A stretch of 64,000 bases of DNA, from assembly GCA_032622095.1 (NCBI GenBank), contig CP136064.1, forward strand, positions 183,874,209 through 183,938,208. Direction: 5' to 3'. The position numbers and the translations under genes were made by a program. Of the stretch, positions 37,958 to 48,570 are shown piece by piece. Origin of the DNA: Siphonodentalium dalli (taxonomy: Eukaryota; Mollusca; Scaphopoda; Gadilida; Siphonodentaliidae). Numbering within the stretch: the stretch's first letter is position 1; each line of letters opens with the position of its first letter. Under the pieces are notes generated by a model that worked only from the letters and a program-made list of their open reading frames with translations, did not search any database and was not told the origin of the DNA.

Positions 37958-38436
37958 AGGTACTCAATCCGATAAAACTCCTCTCAATTACTATTTCAAT
38001 GGCTTCGGGGGTCAAAAATATTTGATTCGAGTCGAGGAAGTCACCAATCAAAGCTCAGATTTGTTAGATATCGATTTTAGAAATCTATTATTTTTCATTA
38101 TCGGGAATACTTTCTGGCCCAGAACTCAGTCAAAATTGCGTTATTATTACCACTTGATTTTAGAGTTATCCATCCTTGTCTGTTTGAATAGATTTTGGTG
38201 TACACATCCCGAGCAGATTACGGCAGTTGAAGGCAATTATTAGTACTCATCTCGAGTAAATAACAAATTTCAAAAATCAATATCTAATAACTCTGAGCTT
38301 TGTTTGCTGGGTTCCTCGACTCGAATCAAATATTTGTTACCCCAAAGCCAAAGAAATAGTAATATAGGACCCTCTGATCGGATTGTTGTTGTTGGAATCT
38401 GTTGAGATGGGGACCCTCTGTTCGGATTGAGTACCT
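37958..38436. mobile_element. TTAA-flanked MITE, family C, copy 2
   Basis: Begins AGGTACTCAATCCG, ends CGGATTGAGTACCT, with TTAA at 37954-37957 and 38437-38440. It matches 9800-10268 in reverse orientation over most of its length. The 73-codon frame at 38022-38243 is a reading of one half. Confidence 0.88.
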
Positions 38437-38440
38437 TTAA

Positions 38441-40010
38441 TTGCTGTTTTTACCTTTAATTATTCCTGTAATGCCAATTGATGTCAACCAATTTAGTTCT
38501 CCTAGTACTTTAGATGGTACGAATATACAAAGAAAGATATACACATTTCCAGTATTATTGTGTCATGCTATTCTTGGATAGATAGCTATGGAATTTATCG
38601 GATCTATATATACTCATATAATAAAACACTTACAAAACTAATACTCATCTTTGTCAGGATAACAACTTTAGATTTCGGGATTCCTGCATGTTTCTGCCAA
38701 ATGATGCAAAGAATACAAGTAATTTGTTCTGTGTTCTTCAATATTTTACTTATTATTGGCTGTTGGAACACACTGTATAATAATGGGAATTTATAATTAA
38801 AACAGCGACTGGGTGACCATTTGGTTGCTATCCGGGCCAGTCACCACGCTATGGATACACATCTTTGTCAAATGCACACAGCTGCTGATGCGGGTAAATT
38901 GTGGGTTTAGATGCCGAACCTTCATTGATACGTTTTGAATAGTGCAGTGAGTGTTCAGTTATTTTTTTTAGATTTCTGTGTTTTTCATTATAATACATGA
39001 TTGGTATTTCATTCCCATGGTTATTTAATTAAAATATTCCACACACTTTTACTGCCTTATCCTATTTGCATCGGATCTCATCAAACGTTGGGAGTAGGTC
39101 CCAATTGGCATTGGAAAAAAACTTGCGTTGGAGGGGTGTGTGTCCGAGATTTGACAGGGGAAAAAATTTGCGTTCCCGGGGTGGTGGGTCCCAACAATTA
39201 ATTAACTAAAAATTTCAACCTTGTATCCTGGATTTCCCCCTTACTGATAGCCTACACACGTTAAAAACCAAATATGGCAGATAAACTAAGAACAATGTCA
39301 TTTTGTGATTGAAAATTAACACAATAATTGTTGATGTCCCTGTAATTCATCGTACTGATGAAAATACAGATGGAATTTCATGAAATACAAGTAAAAAGAT
39401 ATATAGTAGCTTTCAGTCATATGTCGCTTCAACCGTGCTACTTTATATACTATAAAATCACAGATGTCCGGGAACTTTAAAAAAAATGTATTATATATTG
39501 CAAGAAGGGTCCCAGGTCCAATTTTCCAGAAAATCACACGAATTCTGAGCAAATTGCTTAAAAAAAACTATCTTTCAAAATATCGAATTTGTTGACAGCA
39601 CTTTCCACTCCTTTAACATTGGTTTTCATCACTAGCTTTCATAAAATGTAGTAAAGCAAACAAAAACAAGTTTTAAAGTATCTAATCCCAAATTCAAAAC
39701 CTGATCGATTTTTTTCAATAGTGTTTAAAATTAATGTGCCCGTCTAGTCGATTCCGATAAATATTCATTATGGAAACCATGGACCCTCATTAAGTTACAT
39801 TGTATAGGCTAAGTGTTATGTCTCGATTGCTACCCATGGGCTGTGGTTTTAGTAGTGACGTTGCCAACATATATACTGTGTTCACAACAATAAGAGATAT
39901 CTTTATTACCTCCAAGTATAGGAGAGATCGATATACATGACATATAATTACAGTTGGATTAAAGTGGGCTCCCCTGGTCAGTGTGGTGAATCACTATACT
40001 ATAATATAAC
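38441..40010. other. no recognisable feature
   Basis: No gene or strong repeat. Short frames at 38560-38796, 39001-39201 and 39316-39552 lack motifs. Confidence 0.5.
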
Positions 40011-40113
40011 CATACGCTAGCGTTATTAACCAACCAAAGCAAAACCACTCAAACGAGGGTAGCTGTGGCTTTTTTCTTTCTTTTTTTCCCCCTACTTTTT
40101 ATCAAAATCAGTT

Positions 40114-40691
40114 TCACGGTGGGGAATCACGTGGTTTCGAGTTGATGAGTACCACGATTTTAAATGGCGGCGGCTACAGAATGTGCGTCAAGAAAGCAAG
40201 AAAAAGGTAATAAACTACGATATGACATATTACATATTATTTTGGTAGCGACGAGCATATGCTACACTATTTTTTATACAAGTTGATACCTCATATGTGT
40301 CCAAACTCGCATTTGTTTGCTCAAACATTCTGACCAAATGTCGTCAGTCGGACGATTTTTCACGATGTGTTTACTGGTGTATTCCACGAACATTCTATAT
40401 TTTCATGCATTTTCTCTAGTTGGACCAAAAATATTGTTACTGGTGTTATGTTTACTGAAAGAAAGCACATTAAGTCGGCAATATATTGAACCTTCTTTTA
40501 AAGAAAATATATTTTTCCTTGTGAATCATAGCTTTTTCATTAGTGATGAGTGTCCATGCACCACAATTAAGTGATGAGTTACCACGAACTTGTTCGGAAT
40601 CGATTGGATAAATGGAGGATGGAAAACAGTCAACCGGCTTATAGCGAAATTTACAAAAGGGGTTAAGCAAATTAGGTCTGAGCCGTCCAAA
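40114..40691 (+). repeat. left arm of inverted duplication (gene 5' end)
   Basis: From TCACGGTGGGGAATCACGTG through exon 1 into intron 1. The complement stands at 45543-46131 with high similarity, which makes the two arms convergent around the gene. Confidence 0.92.
40164..40206 (+). CDS. zinc-finger gene, exon 1
   Basis: 43 bases from ATG to a good donor (AAAAAG|GTAATA), encoding 14 residues plus one base. The same exon, with its flanks, is present inverted at 46039-46081 with two substitutions in the coding part, which supports its being a defined unit. Confidence 0.65.
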
Positions 40692-43151
40692 CTGTGTACC
40701 CTAGATGTAAAGCATATATTGTAAAGTTCAGTTCTGATTAAAACCATACTCAGACTCTAAAAGTACTGAGTCTGATGACAATGGGCAGATAGTCCATTAC
40801 TCCCAGCAGGAATTACGTATTTGCCAGCCAATCACACTATCCTCATAAACGCGATGTGACCAATCAGGCGACAGTCGCATGGAATTCCCAAGACAAGGGG
40901 AATTCCTTCAGCCGGTGCCGATTCCAGTAAATCCCGCCCAATAGTTATAAATAGCACAATAATTTTTCCGCCGCATGGCTAATGTTTACAAATTCAGTTT
41001 TACGACAACAAATTTAACACTGAAATGCGTATTTAAAGAGTGCATAATTGACCAATATTACTTAATATGTCAAACATAATTGAATCTTTTTAAGAAATTC
41101 AACATTTAGTCCCGAATAATGTAGAAGTCGCGATGTCGTAAATTTATTTAATTTCGAAATTAAACACAGAAAATATATCTTGTGTCGATTCATAAACGCA
41201 ATTAAAGTTTGTTAAACGTGATTAATCTCAGTTAAAATAATGTCACCAGGCGCAGAAGATATTCTGAAAGAATGCGTATTATCAATTGTCCCAGGAAACG
41301 AAATGCTTTCGCGGAAATTAAACTCTTACGCGGAAACGAAACCGAAACTACATTATGTCAATCAAAGTTATTTTTAAAGACAAATGTGGGCGGTGACGTC
41401 ATTTAGCAGGGGGTTCTCTGTGGAAGTTATTTATAGCGACAGTAATGCGACAAATAGTGGGTTTCATCAGACTCAGTACTTTTAGAGTCTGAGTATGGTT
41501 TTAATCAGAACTGGGTCAAGTTATATATATATATGCTACTTGTGCTGTTGATGGTCGTGATATATCACCATTTGGTAATGAGTGTGTTGACAATAATAAA
41601 TGTTGGACCATATAATAACACGAAATAATGTCACAGAAATATTCTTACGTACGATTTAATTTGTTTTTTTTTCAGATGAAATGCCTGAGACCAAAACAGT
41701 TATGTTGTGCAGTACCTGTAGTAAGCAGTTTGCATCCAAGTCAGGCATGAGTTGCCATACCCGTGCCCACAGAAAGGAGGCCCCATATAGCTGCTGCGGA
41801 AAATGTTTCTATAGCATGGCAAATTTGCATCGACACAGGTAAACTTAATTAAAGTTTGATCTTTTTTTCAGAAACCATATACATGTAGGAAGTTACATAA
41901 TTATACCATATGTAGATGGGTAATATCATGGATGTATTGGATGGTTGTCATTTTAGCCCCGTAATGGCTCCATTGTGCCATGTTCTAGAAAATAACGCAG
42001 TATTAACAATACATCTAAAACTTAAAAGAATTACATTTGACCCAAGATGGCGGTGTTTCCATGATACACCGAGGAAGTTGGATAAGCGTTTAAACTTTAA
42101 TACGCTTTCCATATGGTATAATGTACAAATATTTTAAGTTACAGGACGATTTGTTGCCGGATACGATGGCACGTGAGGCAAAGTGAGATTATTATCCGGC
42201 GAGGCGCTAGCCGAGCCTGATATTCATCTCGCTATAAGCCTCTCTTGCCATCGCAGCCGACAACTAAGAATCCTGCAGCGATGTGTTCGTGCATTCAAGT
42301 TCAGATTTTGAATTACTTGTAGGCCTACGAAGTTCATTAGATTCTAGTAAGTTATGTCGTTTTAGGACAACAAACTGAGATTGTCGTTAATTTATGAGTC
42401 TTTAGAATTCCTTAAATATATCACAAGCAGGTTTGGCTACATGTCGCTATTTTTTTTTAAATTCGCGGAAAATAATTTCCGACATATTTCCCTTTTATTG
42501 GCACCAAAATACACAGAAAATACCACAGAGGTGAGTTCCAAAAAAAACAAGATGTCGTCTGTTCACTCTGTTGTCCCCATATACCCACTGGGGCTTTCAA
42601 TATGGAGTCGCTGTCATTCACGGTGAACCTAATGTGCCATCACCTCCGGTTAGTAGATCTCCATTCTCATTGGTCAATTTAATATGCCAACATGGTAAAA
42701 CAGCGGCGCCCCCATATATATTACAATGACCAGCATGATAAATTTCCACCTGCACCTGGCCAAGCGACACATAGTGCTATTTAGTTTGGGTGATTTATTT
42801 TTCATGGTAATTTATATTGATTATACGTCAGTGATATATCATATGACAACAAGTAAACTATTCTTCGTTGTGTTTTAGGTGTGCAGCAAACACGGAGACG
42901 AAGGGAGGTGCATTTGTGATAAATGCCCAAAAAAATTTGCGCGTGCAACATATGTCAGAAGGCACGAACGACTGAAACACAGCGATCCAACCTTCAAATG
43001 CATTGAATGCGGTGCAGAATTTCGCACCAAGGTCCGATTGACAGGGCACATGGACATTCATAGCGGGGACCGGAGGTATCGGTGCGAATGTGGTGAACTA
43101 TATAGGCACGAAAACAATCTATATCGACATAAGAAGAAATGCGTTTGTTAG
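40164..43151 (+). CDS. C2H2 zinc-finger protein, three-exon model (156 aa)
   Basis: Probable nucleic-acid-binding nuclear protein. Exons 40164-40206, 41676-41838 and 42887-43151 join in frame: phase 1 at the first junction, phase 2 at the second. ATG is followed by an Ala-rich N-terminus (MAAATECASRKQEK). Finger 1 is canonical (LCSTCSKQF...CHTRAH), finger 2 lacks two residues between its cysteines (YSCCGKC), finger 3 (CICDKC...HERLKH) and finger 4 (FKCIECGAEF...HMDIH) are canonical, and finger 5 is C-x-C with a C2HC-like end. The stop follows KKKCVC. The acceptor at 42885-42886 is chosen over the nearer one at 42877-42878 because only it keeps the frame. Intron 1 holds a MITE. Target and partners are unknown. 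Confidence 0.72.
40729..41513. mobile_element. MITE in intron 1 of the zinc-finger gene
   Basis: CAGTTCTGATTAAAACC at the left and GGTTTTAATCAGAACTG at the right. The inverted match extends about 50 bp through CTCAGACTCTAAAAGTACTG. No target duplication or transposase coding is evident. The interior is unique AT-rich sequence. Confidence 0.88.
41676..41838 (+). CDS. zinc-finger gene, exon 2
   Basis: Follows a pyrimidine tract and CAG (41661-41675) and ends CACAG|GTAAAC. It encodes an acidic start (DEMPETKT), one canonical finger and one degenerate finger. Confidence 0.8.
42887..43151 (+). CDS. zinc-finger gene, exon 3
   Basis: Terminal exon with fingers 3 to 5 and the TAG stop at 43149-43151. 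The polypyrimidine run TTCTTCGTTGTGTTTTAG precedes it; the acceptor GTGCAG eight bases further on keeps the frame with exon 2. If the first AG were used, the finger frame would be lost. Confidence 0.8.
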
Positions 43152-43275
43152 AACGTTGCTAAATGAAGTTTTCATAGTTATATTTTGTCAGAAATGTATC
43201 ATCAAATGCAGAATGCATCTTCAATTAACTGAATAAGCGAGATCACTGAGTCGCGGTCATATCGGTTTCACCATA

Positions 43276-43413
43276 TTCCGCGGTTTAAGTGCTACTGGTC
43301 AAAGTTCTGGAAGTGCATTCCATATATTGAAATCGCGAATATTCAAAAGCTCCAGATATGGAATCATGAATCATGAATCATGAACTTTGACCTGTAGCAC
43401 TTAAACCGCGGAA
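43276..43413. repeat. fold-back element downstream of the zinc-finger gene
   Basis: TTCCGCGGTTTAAGTGCTAC and CAAAGTTC on the left face their complements GAACTTTG and GTAGCACTTAAACCGCGGAA on the right. The loop includes three copies of AATCATG. It starts 125 bp after the stop codon and could fold in the 3' untranslated region if transcribed. Confidence 0.88.
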
Positions 43414-43494
43414 CGGGGCTTGTGTGAATCCAATATGGCCGCGTCGCGGTGGCCTGGCTTATTATCTTCAGGTATTGTCTAGTCAGAATGTTGA

Positions 43495-43927
43495 ACGGGT
43501 ACTGTACACTAAATCCGGCCATTTGTGTGACCATCTCCTTTTATACTCAAAATAATATATGCAACAAATGAATGAATTTGATCAACGGGTTAGCGCAAAA
43601 TACACTGGTACTCCGTGAACGATGCAAACAAAATGGTAGCTACAATGCAAATGAATTTATAACTGGGCAATCGGAATCCTCGGTACTTTCCGTCGATTCC
43701 TCGGAATGTAATAGGTAAGCCGATTCGACGAGGGTGACGATTGTATAACTGGGGTCATAAATTCATTTTCATTATAATTACCATGTTGTTTGCATCGTTC
43801 GTAGAGCATACGAGTGTTTTTGTACTAATTAACCCATGGCTCACTTTCATTCATTTATTGCATATATTCTGTAGAGTATAAAAGGAGATTGTCTCATACA
43901 TGGCCGGATTTAGTGTATAGTACCTAT
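43495..43927. mobile_element. TTAA fold-back MITE, family D, copy 1
   Basis: ACGGGTACTGTACACTAAAT at the left and ATTTAGTGTATAGTACCT at the right, with long complementary arms (CATCTCCTTTTATACTC / GAGTATAAAAGGAGATTG). Flanked by TTGA (43491-43494, a decayed TTAA) and TTAA (43928-43931). The middle carries an extra GC-rich stretch not seen in copy 2. Confidence 0.82.
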
Positions 43928-43931
43928 TTAA

Positions 43932-44270
43932 AGAGGGGCTGTACACAAAATCCACCCATGTGTGGTGCCATCTCCTATTATACTCAACAGAATATATGCA
44001 ACAAATGAATGAATTTGAGCCAAGTGAGTTCAAAATACACTCATGTGCTCTATGAACGATGTAAACAGCATGGTAATTATAATGAAAATGAGTTTAGCGA
44101 ACCATCACCTAAGTTTCATTATAATTACCATGTTGTTTACGTCTATCATAGAGCGCATGAGTTATTTTGCACTCATTCCTGGCTCAAAATCATTTATTTG
44201 TTGCATATTTTCTGTTGAGTATAATAGGAGATGGCCCCATAAATGGCTGGATTTAGTGTGCAGTCCCCCT
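43932..44270. mobile_element. TTAA fold-back MITE, family D, copy 2
   Basis: AGAGGGGCTGTACACAAAAT at the left and GTGTGCAGTCCCCCT at the right, flanked by TTAA (43928-43931 and 44271-44274). Arms of about 150 bp are nearly complementary. It abuts copy 1 and shares one TTAA with it. Confidence 0.88.
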
Positions 44271-44274
44271 TTAA

Positions 44275-44843
44275 CCATGTTGACAATAATTATTGTTTTA
44301 ACTTTTTCACATATTTTTTATAGTTTATGACGATGTCTGGTTGTTTATTTACATACATCTGTTGTTTATTTTTAATGGCGAGATGCCTAGTTGTTTTAAT
44401 ATTGAATAAAAAGCGAATATTGTAACATTGTTTTATTGTTTTATTAATTATTGATCAACAAGCAGTGGTAACAGCTTTGATTGATTGCACCTGGCCTTTT
44501 CCCATCGGACTCCGAGAGTCCCTTTGAGGAACGAATTACGTTCTATCGATATCGTGCCTTCTTTCTGCATCCCGCGGATAGTCGTCTTCTTTCGGCAGAA
44601 TCGAATGTGTGATTTCTGAAAGATAAAATGGGTGGTTTTGATTGATTAACAACAATGAAGGGTATACTATGGCTGTAGTCCGTACAACGATTAGCAGGAT
44701 GTGAGCGACAGATCTACCACGCAATCGGAATAACGCAAAAATGTAAACATTGCGCTAAAACCATGTAGTGGCAATGATGGAAATATAACAGAATGTCTGC
44801 ATCCCATGCTATAAATTTCGAAAGTTTAACATGAAGTACATCT
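44275..44843. other. no gene; possible polyadenylation signal at 44405
   Basis: AATAAA at 44405-44410 followed by T-rich sequence could end the zinc-finger transcript, but it is over 1.2 kb from the stop codon and lies past three fold-back elements, so this is weak. Confidence 0.3.
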
Positions 44844-44937
44844 TAATCGAGACTCTTTTATCGAATGTGTTGCGGATGGCGCAAGGATATATAACTTTGC
44901 GCCGTCCGAAACGAGTTCGATAAAAGATTCGAGATTA
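44844..44937. repeat. fold-back element
   Basis: TAATCGAGACTCTTTTATCG and GGATGGCGCAA face TTGCGCCGTCC and CGATAAAAGATTCGAGATTA. Confidence 0.85.
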
Positions 44938-45542
44938 TATTTACAAGCATGCAGATTTAATATGTGTCACATGCATGTACATTGTGTTATATCACGAGAT
45001 TTGATTCGGGCGTGCGTGTATATTGTATGGGGTTGTGGACATATATTGGATAGCTTAGTTGATTGAAAAGTCTCCACTCAGCTCTATCCACAGTTTGTCA
45101 CAATGCACATGCATGAAGCTGAATAACTTTTCGTGACCTTCTGTGTACATGCACTTTAACAATATACTGGTTGTCAGGGAAGAACGGAGATAAGACAACT
45201 AACGTTCAGTTTAAACAAAGATGCAATCCCTGCATGTCGGTATAAAGTCCACGGGAGTTCTATTTTAAAGGTATACATAATTAAAATAAATTACAAGACA
45301 GTTTGCATTAACAATATACAATTCGTGTTAACTCATGGTGATCAACAACCATGCATTGATAGCTCCAGTAACCTATATGTATAACTTAACCACATGTTTT
45401 ACATCTGGGGTAAACAGTTTAATTTATTACACCAGTTGAATAGTATCGTAGTTTGGCGGTTTGCTTGGGCCATACATTTATAATCTTCAAGTCGTCTCAG
45501 TATATAGCGAAATTCCAGTAAATAAAGCCTGTGCCTTGATAT
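44938..45542. other. no recognisable feature
   Basis: No gene, RNA or strong repeat recognised. Confidence 0.5.
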
Positions 45543-46131
45543 ATGGACGACTCAGACCAATTTAGCTGGACTCCTTTTGTAAATTTCGCTATAAGCCGGC
45601 TGACTTGTTTGCTGTCCTCCATTTATTCAATCGATTCTGAACAAGTTCGTGGTAACTCATCACTTAATTGTGGTGCATGTACACTCATCACTAATGAAAA
45701 AGCTATGATTCACAAGGAAAAATATATTTTCTTTAAAAGAAGGTTCAATATATTGCCTACTAAATGTGCTTTCTTTCAGTAAACATAACACCAGTAACAA
45801 TATGTTTGGTCCAACTAGAGAAAAGGCATGAAAATATAGAATGTTCGTGGAATACACCAGTAAACACATCGTGAAAACATCGTGAAATATCGTCCGACTG
45901 ACGACATTTGGTCAGAATGTTTGAGCAAACAAATGTGAGTTTGGACACATATGAGGTATCATCTTGTATAAAAAATAGTGTAGCATATGCTCGTCGCTGC
46001 CAAAATAATATGTAATATGTCATATCGTAGTTTATTACCTTTTTCTTCCTTTCTTGACGCACTTTCTGTAGCCGCCGCCATTTAAAATCGTGGTACTCAT
46101 CAACTCGAAACCACGTGATTCCCCACCGTGA
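45543..46131 (-). repeat. right arm of inverted duplication, with exon 1 copy
   Basis: Inverted copy of 40114-40691. The exon 1 equivalent is at 46039-46081 on the minus strand with ATG, an intact donor (GTAATA) and a slightly altered peptide (MAAATESASRKEEK). No copies of exons 2 and 3 follow on the minus strand between 43.2 and 45.5 kb. The frames at 45660-45869 (minus) and 40317-40574 (plus) are readings of the duplicated intron. Confidence 0.92.
46039..46081 (-). pseudogene. orphan copy of zinc-finger exon 1
   Basis: The start codon and splice donor are kept, but no downstream finger exons are found on this strand in the window, so it cannot make a zinc-finger protein by itself. It might be spliced to something outside the expected order; this is untested. 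Confidence 0.6.
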
Positions 46132-47020
46132 GTTTATAGATTCCCTGGTATTCCTTCCAAATAAGATTCGCATAAGGCTATATTTCCTGGGTTCGTCGAA
46201 TGAATGGACCCCAACCGTAATTTCGAATATAAATTAGGCAGATCGTACTTCCGGGTACTCTTGATCGACAGCTTGACTATTCATGGTTATAAACTACTAG
46301 TACCAACATCAAAGTGAAAACAGTTATACCTTGTCGAGAGGGGAACGGGAACATCTTTAATTAATTTAACCAATTTATTTCTTTTCTTGACGCTGGGTGA
46401 GCACTGTGGTGGAGATATTGTACCGAGAAGTGTGTCCATTGCATAGCTGTTTATTTCATTCAAAGGTGTCGCCGTGTCGATTTCAACGAAAATCGACGAA
46501 CAACGTCATCGTGTAACTTTCCCCGTTGACCGAGTTCGCGTGTATCTTCTGCTTTGATCATAATTATGTGTTTCCTTTCGATTCCAGAAAATAGTACCGG
46601 TATATTTATGGATTATCACATGCATGTATGTACTATATAGTCTTATGCTAACAATTAGTTCCTTATATATAAATATCCAAAGATATATATAAATGCCCAG
46701 TAGAACGATAAATTCGTGATGACATTCTTATTATATTTCACATCAGTAATTTCGATCACTTTTCAATCGCCCTGATGTGTGTAGACAGTAGTTACAATGG
46801 TGTCGTTATTTATTGTGTATTAATTTCTCAATAAAAGGTAAACTAACGTAACGAATGAATTTACATTGTAATTCAATATTCATAATTCTCATTTGCAATA
46901 CCAGTAATCGAAAGACACAGTAACAAGATTTCCCGATTACGACATTATTGCTTTAAGCCAACCGATCTACTGTGCGACAAAAGCGCTCGCGAAATTCAAA
47001 ACAACAGCGTCGTATTAGAT
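46131..47020 (+). repeat. tandem duplication, unit 1 (890 bp)
   Basis: Begins AGTTTATAGATTCCCTGGTA and ends GCGTCGTATTAGAT. Unit 2 follows about 100 bp later with moderate divergence. Confidence 0.88.
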
Positions 47021-47028
47021 AATATGAT

Positions 47029-47120
47029 CATACGCTAGCGTAATTAACGAACCAAAGCAAAATCACTCACACACGAGGGCAGCTGTGGCTTTTTTATTTT
47101 TTATTTTGTTTAGCAAAATC
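47029..47120 (+). repeat. spacer copy of the zinc-finger gene upstream flank
   Basis: CATACGCTAGCG.TATTAAC...GGCAGCTGTGGCTTTTTT is a direct copy of 40011-40110, the sequence just upstream of the gene. It stands between the two 890-bp units. Confidence 0.85.
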
Positions 47121-48005
47121 AGTTTATAGATTCCCTGGTATTCCCTCCAAATAAAATTCACATAAGCCTATATATCCTGGGTTGATTATCAGTAAAAGTA
47201 ATTAGAGTAAAATTAGGCCAATCATACTTCCGGGTAGTCTTGGCTGACAGCTAGACTGTACATGGTATAAACTACCAACACAAAAGTGAAAATATTTATA
47301 CCTTGTCGAGAGGGGAACGGGAAAATTTTGAATGAATTCAACCTATATATTTCTTGACGCTGGGTGAGCGCTGGGGCTTTCATTCGTAAAGTGTCACCGT
47401 GTCGATTTCAACAAAAATCGACGAACAACGTCATTGTGTAACTTTCCGCATTGACATAGTTCGCCTGAACCGGCTGCACGAATGTATCTTCTGCTTTGTT
47501 CACACTATATGTTTCCTTTCGATTCCAGAAAATAGTATGATATTTATGGATTATCACTTGCATGTATGTACTATGTAGTCTTATGATAACAATTAATTCC
47601 ATATTAAATATATGTTATTTCGTTTCGCACAGTACCGCGCGGTACCAAGTGATGTAGATTAAAGGCCCATGCATCTTGGCACAGTAGAAATGTAAATCGT
47701 GGTGACATTCTTATTATATTTCACATCAGGAATTTCGATCACTTTTCACTCATCCCGACGGGTGTATAGACTGTAGTTACTATAGTGTCGTTATTTATTG
47801 TGTCTTATTTTCTCAATAAAAGGTAAACTACCGTTACGAATGAACTTATATTGTAATTCAATATTCATAATTCTCATTTGCAATACCAGTAGTCGAAAGA
47901 CACAGTAACAAGATTTTCCGATTACGACATTAATGCTTTAAGCCCACCGATCTACTGTGCGACAAAAGTGGTCGCAAAATTCAAAACAGCAGCGTCGTAT
48001 TAGAT
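47121..48005 (+). repeat. tandem duplication, unit 2 (885 bp)
   Basis: Matches 46131-47020 from AGTTTATAGATTCCCTGGTA to GCGTCGTATTAGAT. It carries a private insertion at about 47622-47690 that contains ACAGTACCGCGCGGTACC. Confidence 0.88.
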
Positions 48006-48145
48006 CATAATTTGTGACGTCACAAAATCAGATATAGTCTATATACAACCCAAAGCGTCAGGCTTTTGTTCGTTAATAATTGGTGACGTCGCAAAATCAG
48101 ATATAGTCTATATACGACCCAAAGCTTCCGGCTTTGGTTCGTTAT
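48006..48145 (+). repeat. two-unit direct repeat, about 70 bp each
   Basis: The words GTGACGTC and CAAAATCAGATATAGTCTAT, then CCCAAAG, recur in the same order twice. Confidence 0.85.
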
Positions 48146-48204
48146 AAATATTGCACGGCTTGGAGTTGAGTATGTATGGGACGCCGTTCCTCTATTTATT
48201 ATCT

Positions 48205-48570
48205 ATTTTGTGATATCAATAATTCAATTTGTGAGATCACAAAATTAATATATATGATATCACAAAATCGAATATATGATATCATAAAATTGTAAGTATT
48301 TAGTGATATTACATATTCGATTTTATGAGTTCAAATATTAATTTTGTGATATCAGTTATTCTAATTTGTGATATCATATATTTGTTTTGTGAGATCAATA
48401 ACTCGGATGAAAATACTATTTATTGATTTATGATATCACAAAATCGTATTATTGATATAACTAAATGCTTTCTATTTTGTGATATCATATATTCTATTTT
48501 ATGATATCTTAATTTCATTTTATGATACCACTAAATACTAGTTATTTTATGATATGAGATATTCGATTTC
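48205..48570. repeat. cluster of TTTTGTGATATCA palindromic words
   Basis: About fourteen copies of TGTGATATCA or TGATATCACAAAAT in both orientations within 350 bp, spaced irregularly at about 20-35 bp, with ATATTC or AATA between. The core TGATATCA is its own complement. No coding frame is present. Confidence 0.8.

Noticed and set aside
42879-42886. Nearer splice acceptor (TTTTAG at 42873-42878) for zinc-finger exon 3
   Set aside because: It joins exon 2 out of frame with the fingers; the CAG eight bases downstream keeps the frame.
45760-46173. 137-codon minus frame overlapping the exon 1 copy
   Set aside because: It runs through the inverted duplication in a frame other than that of exon 1; similar intron readings occur at 40317-40574.
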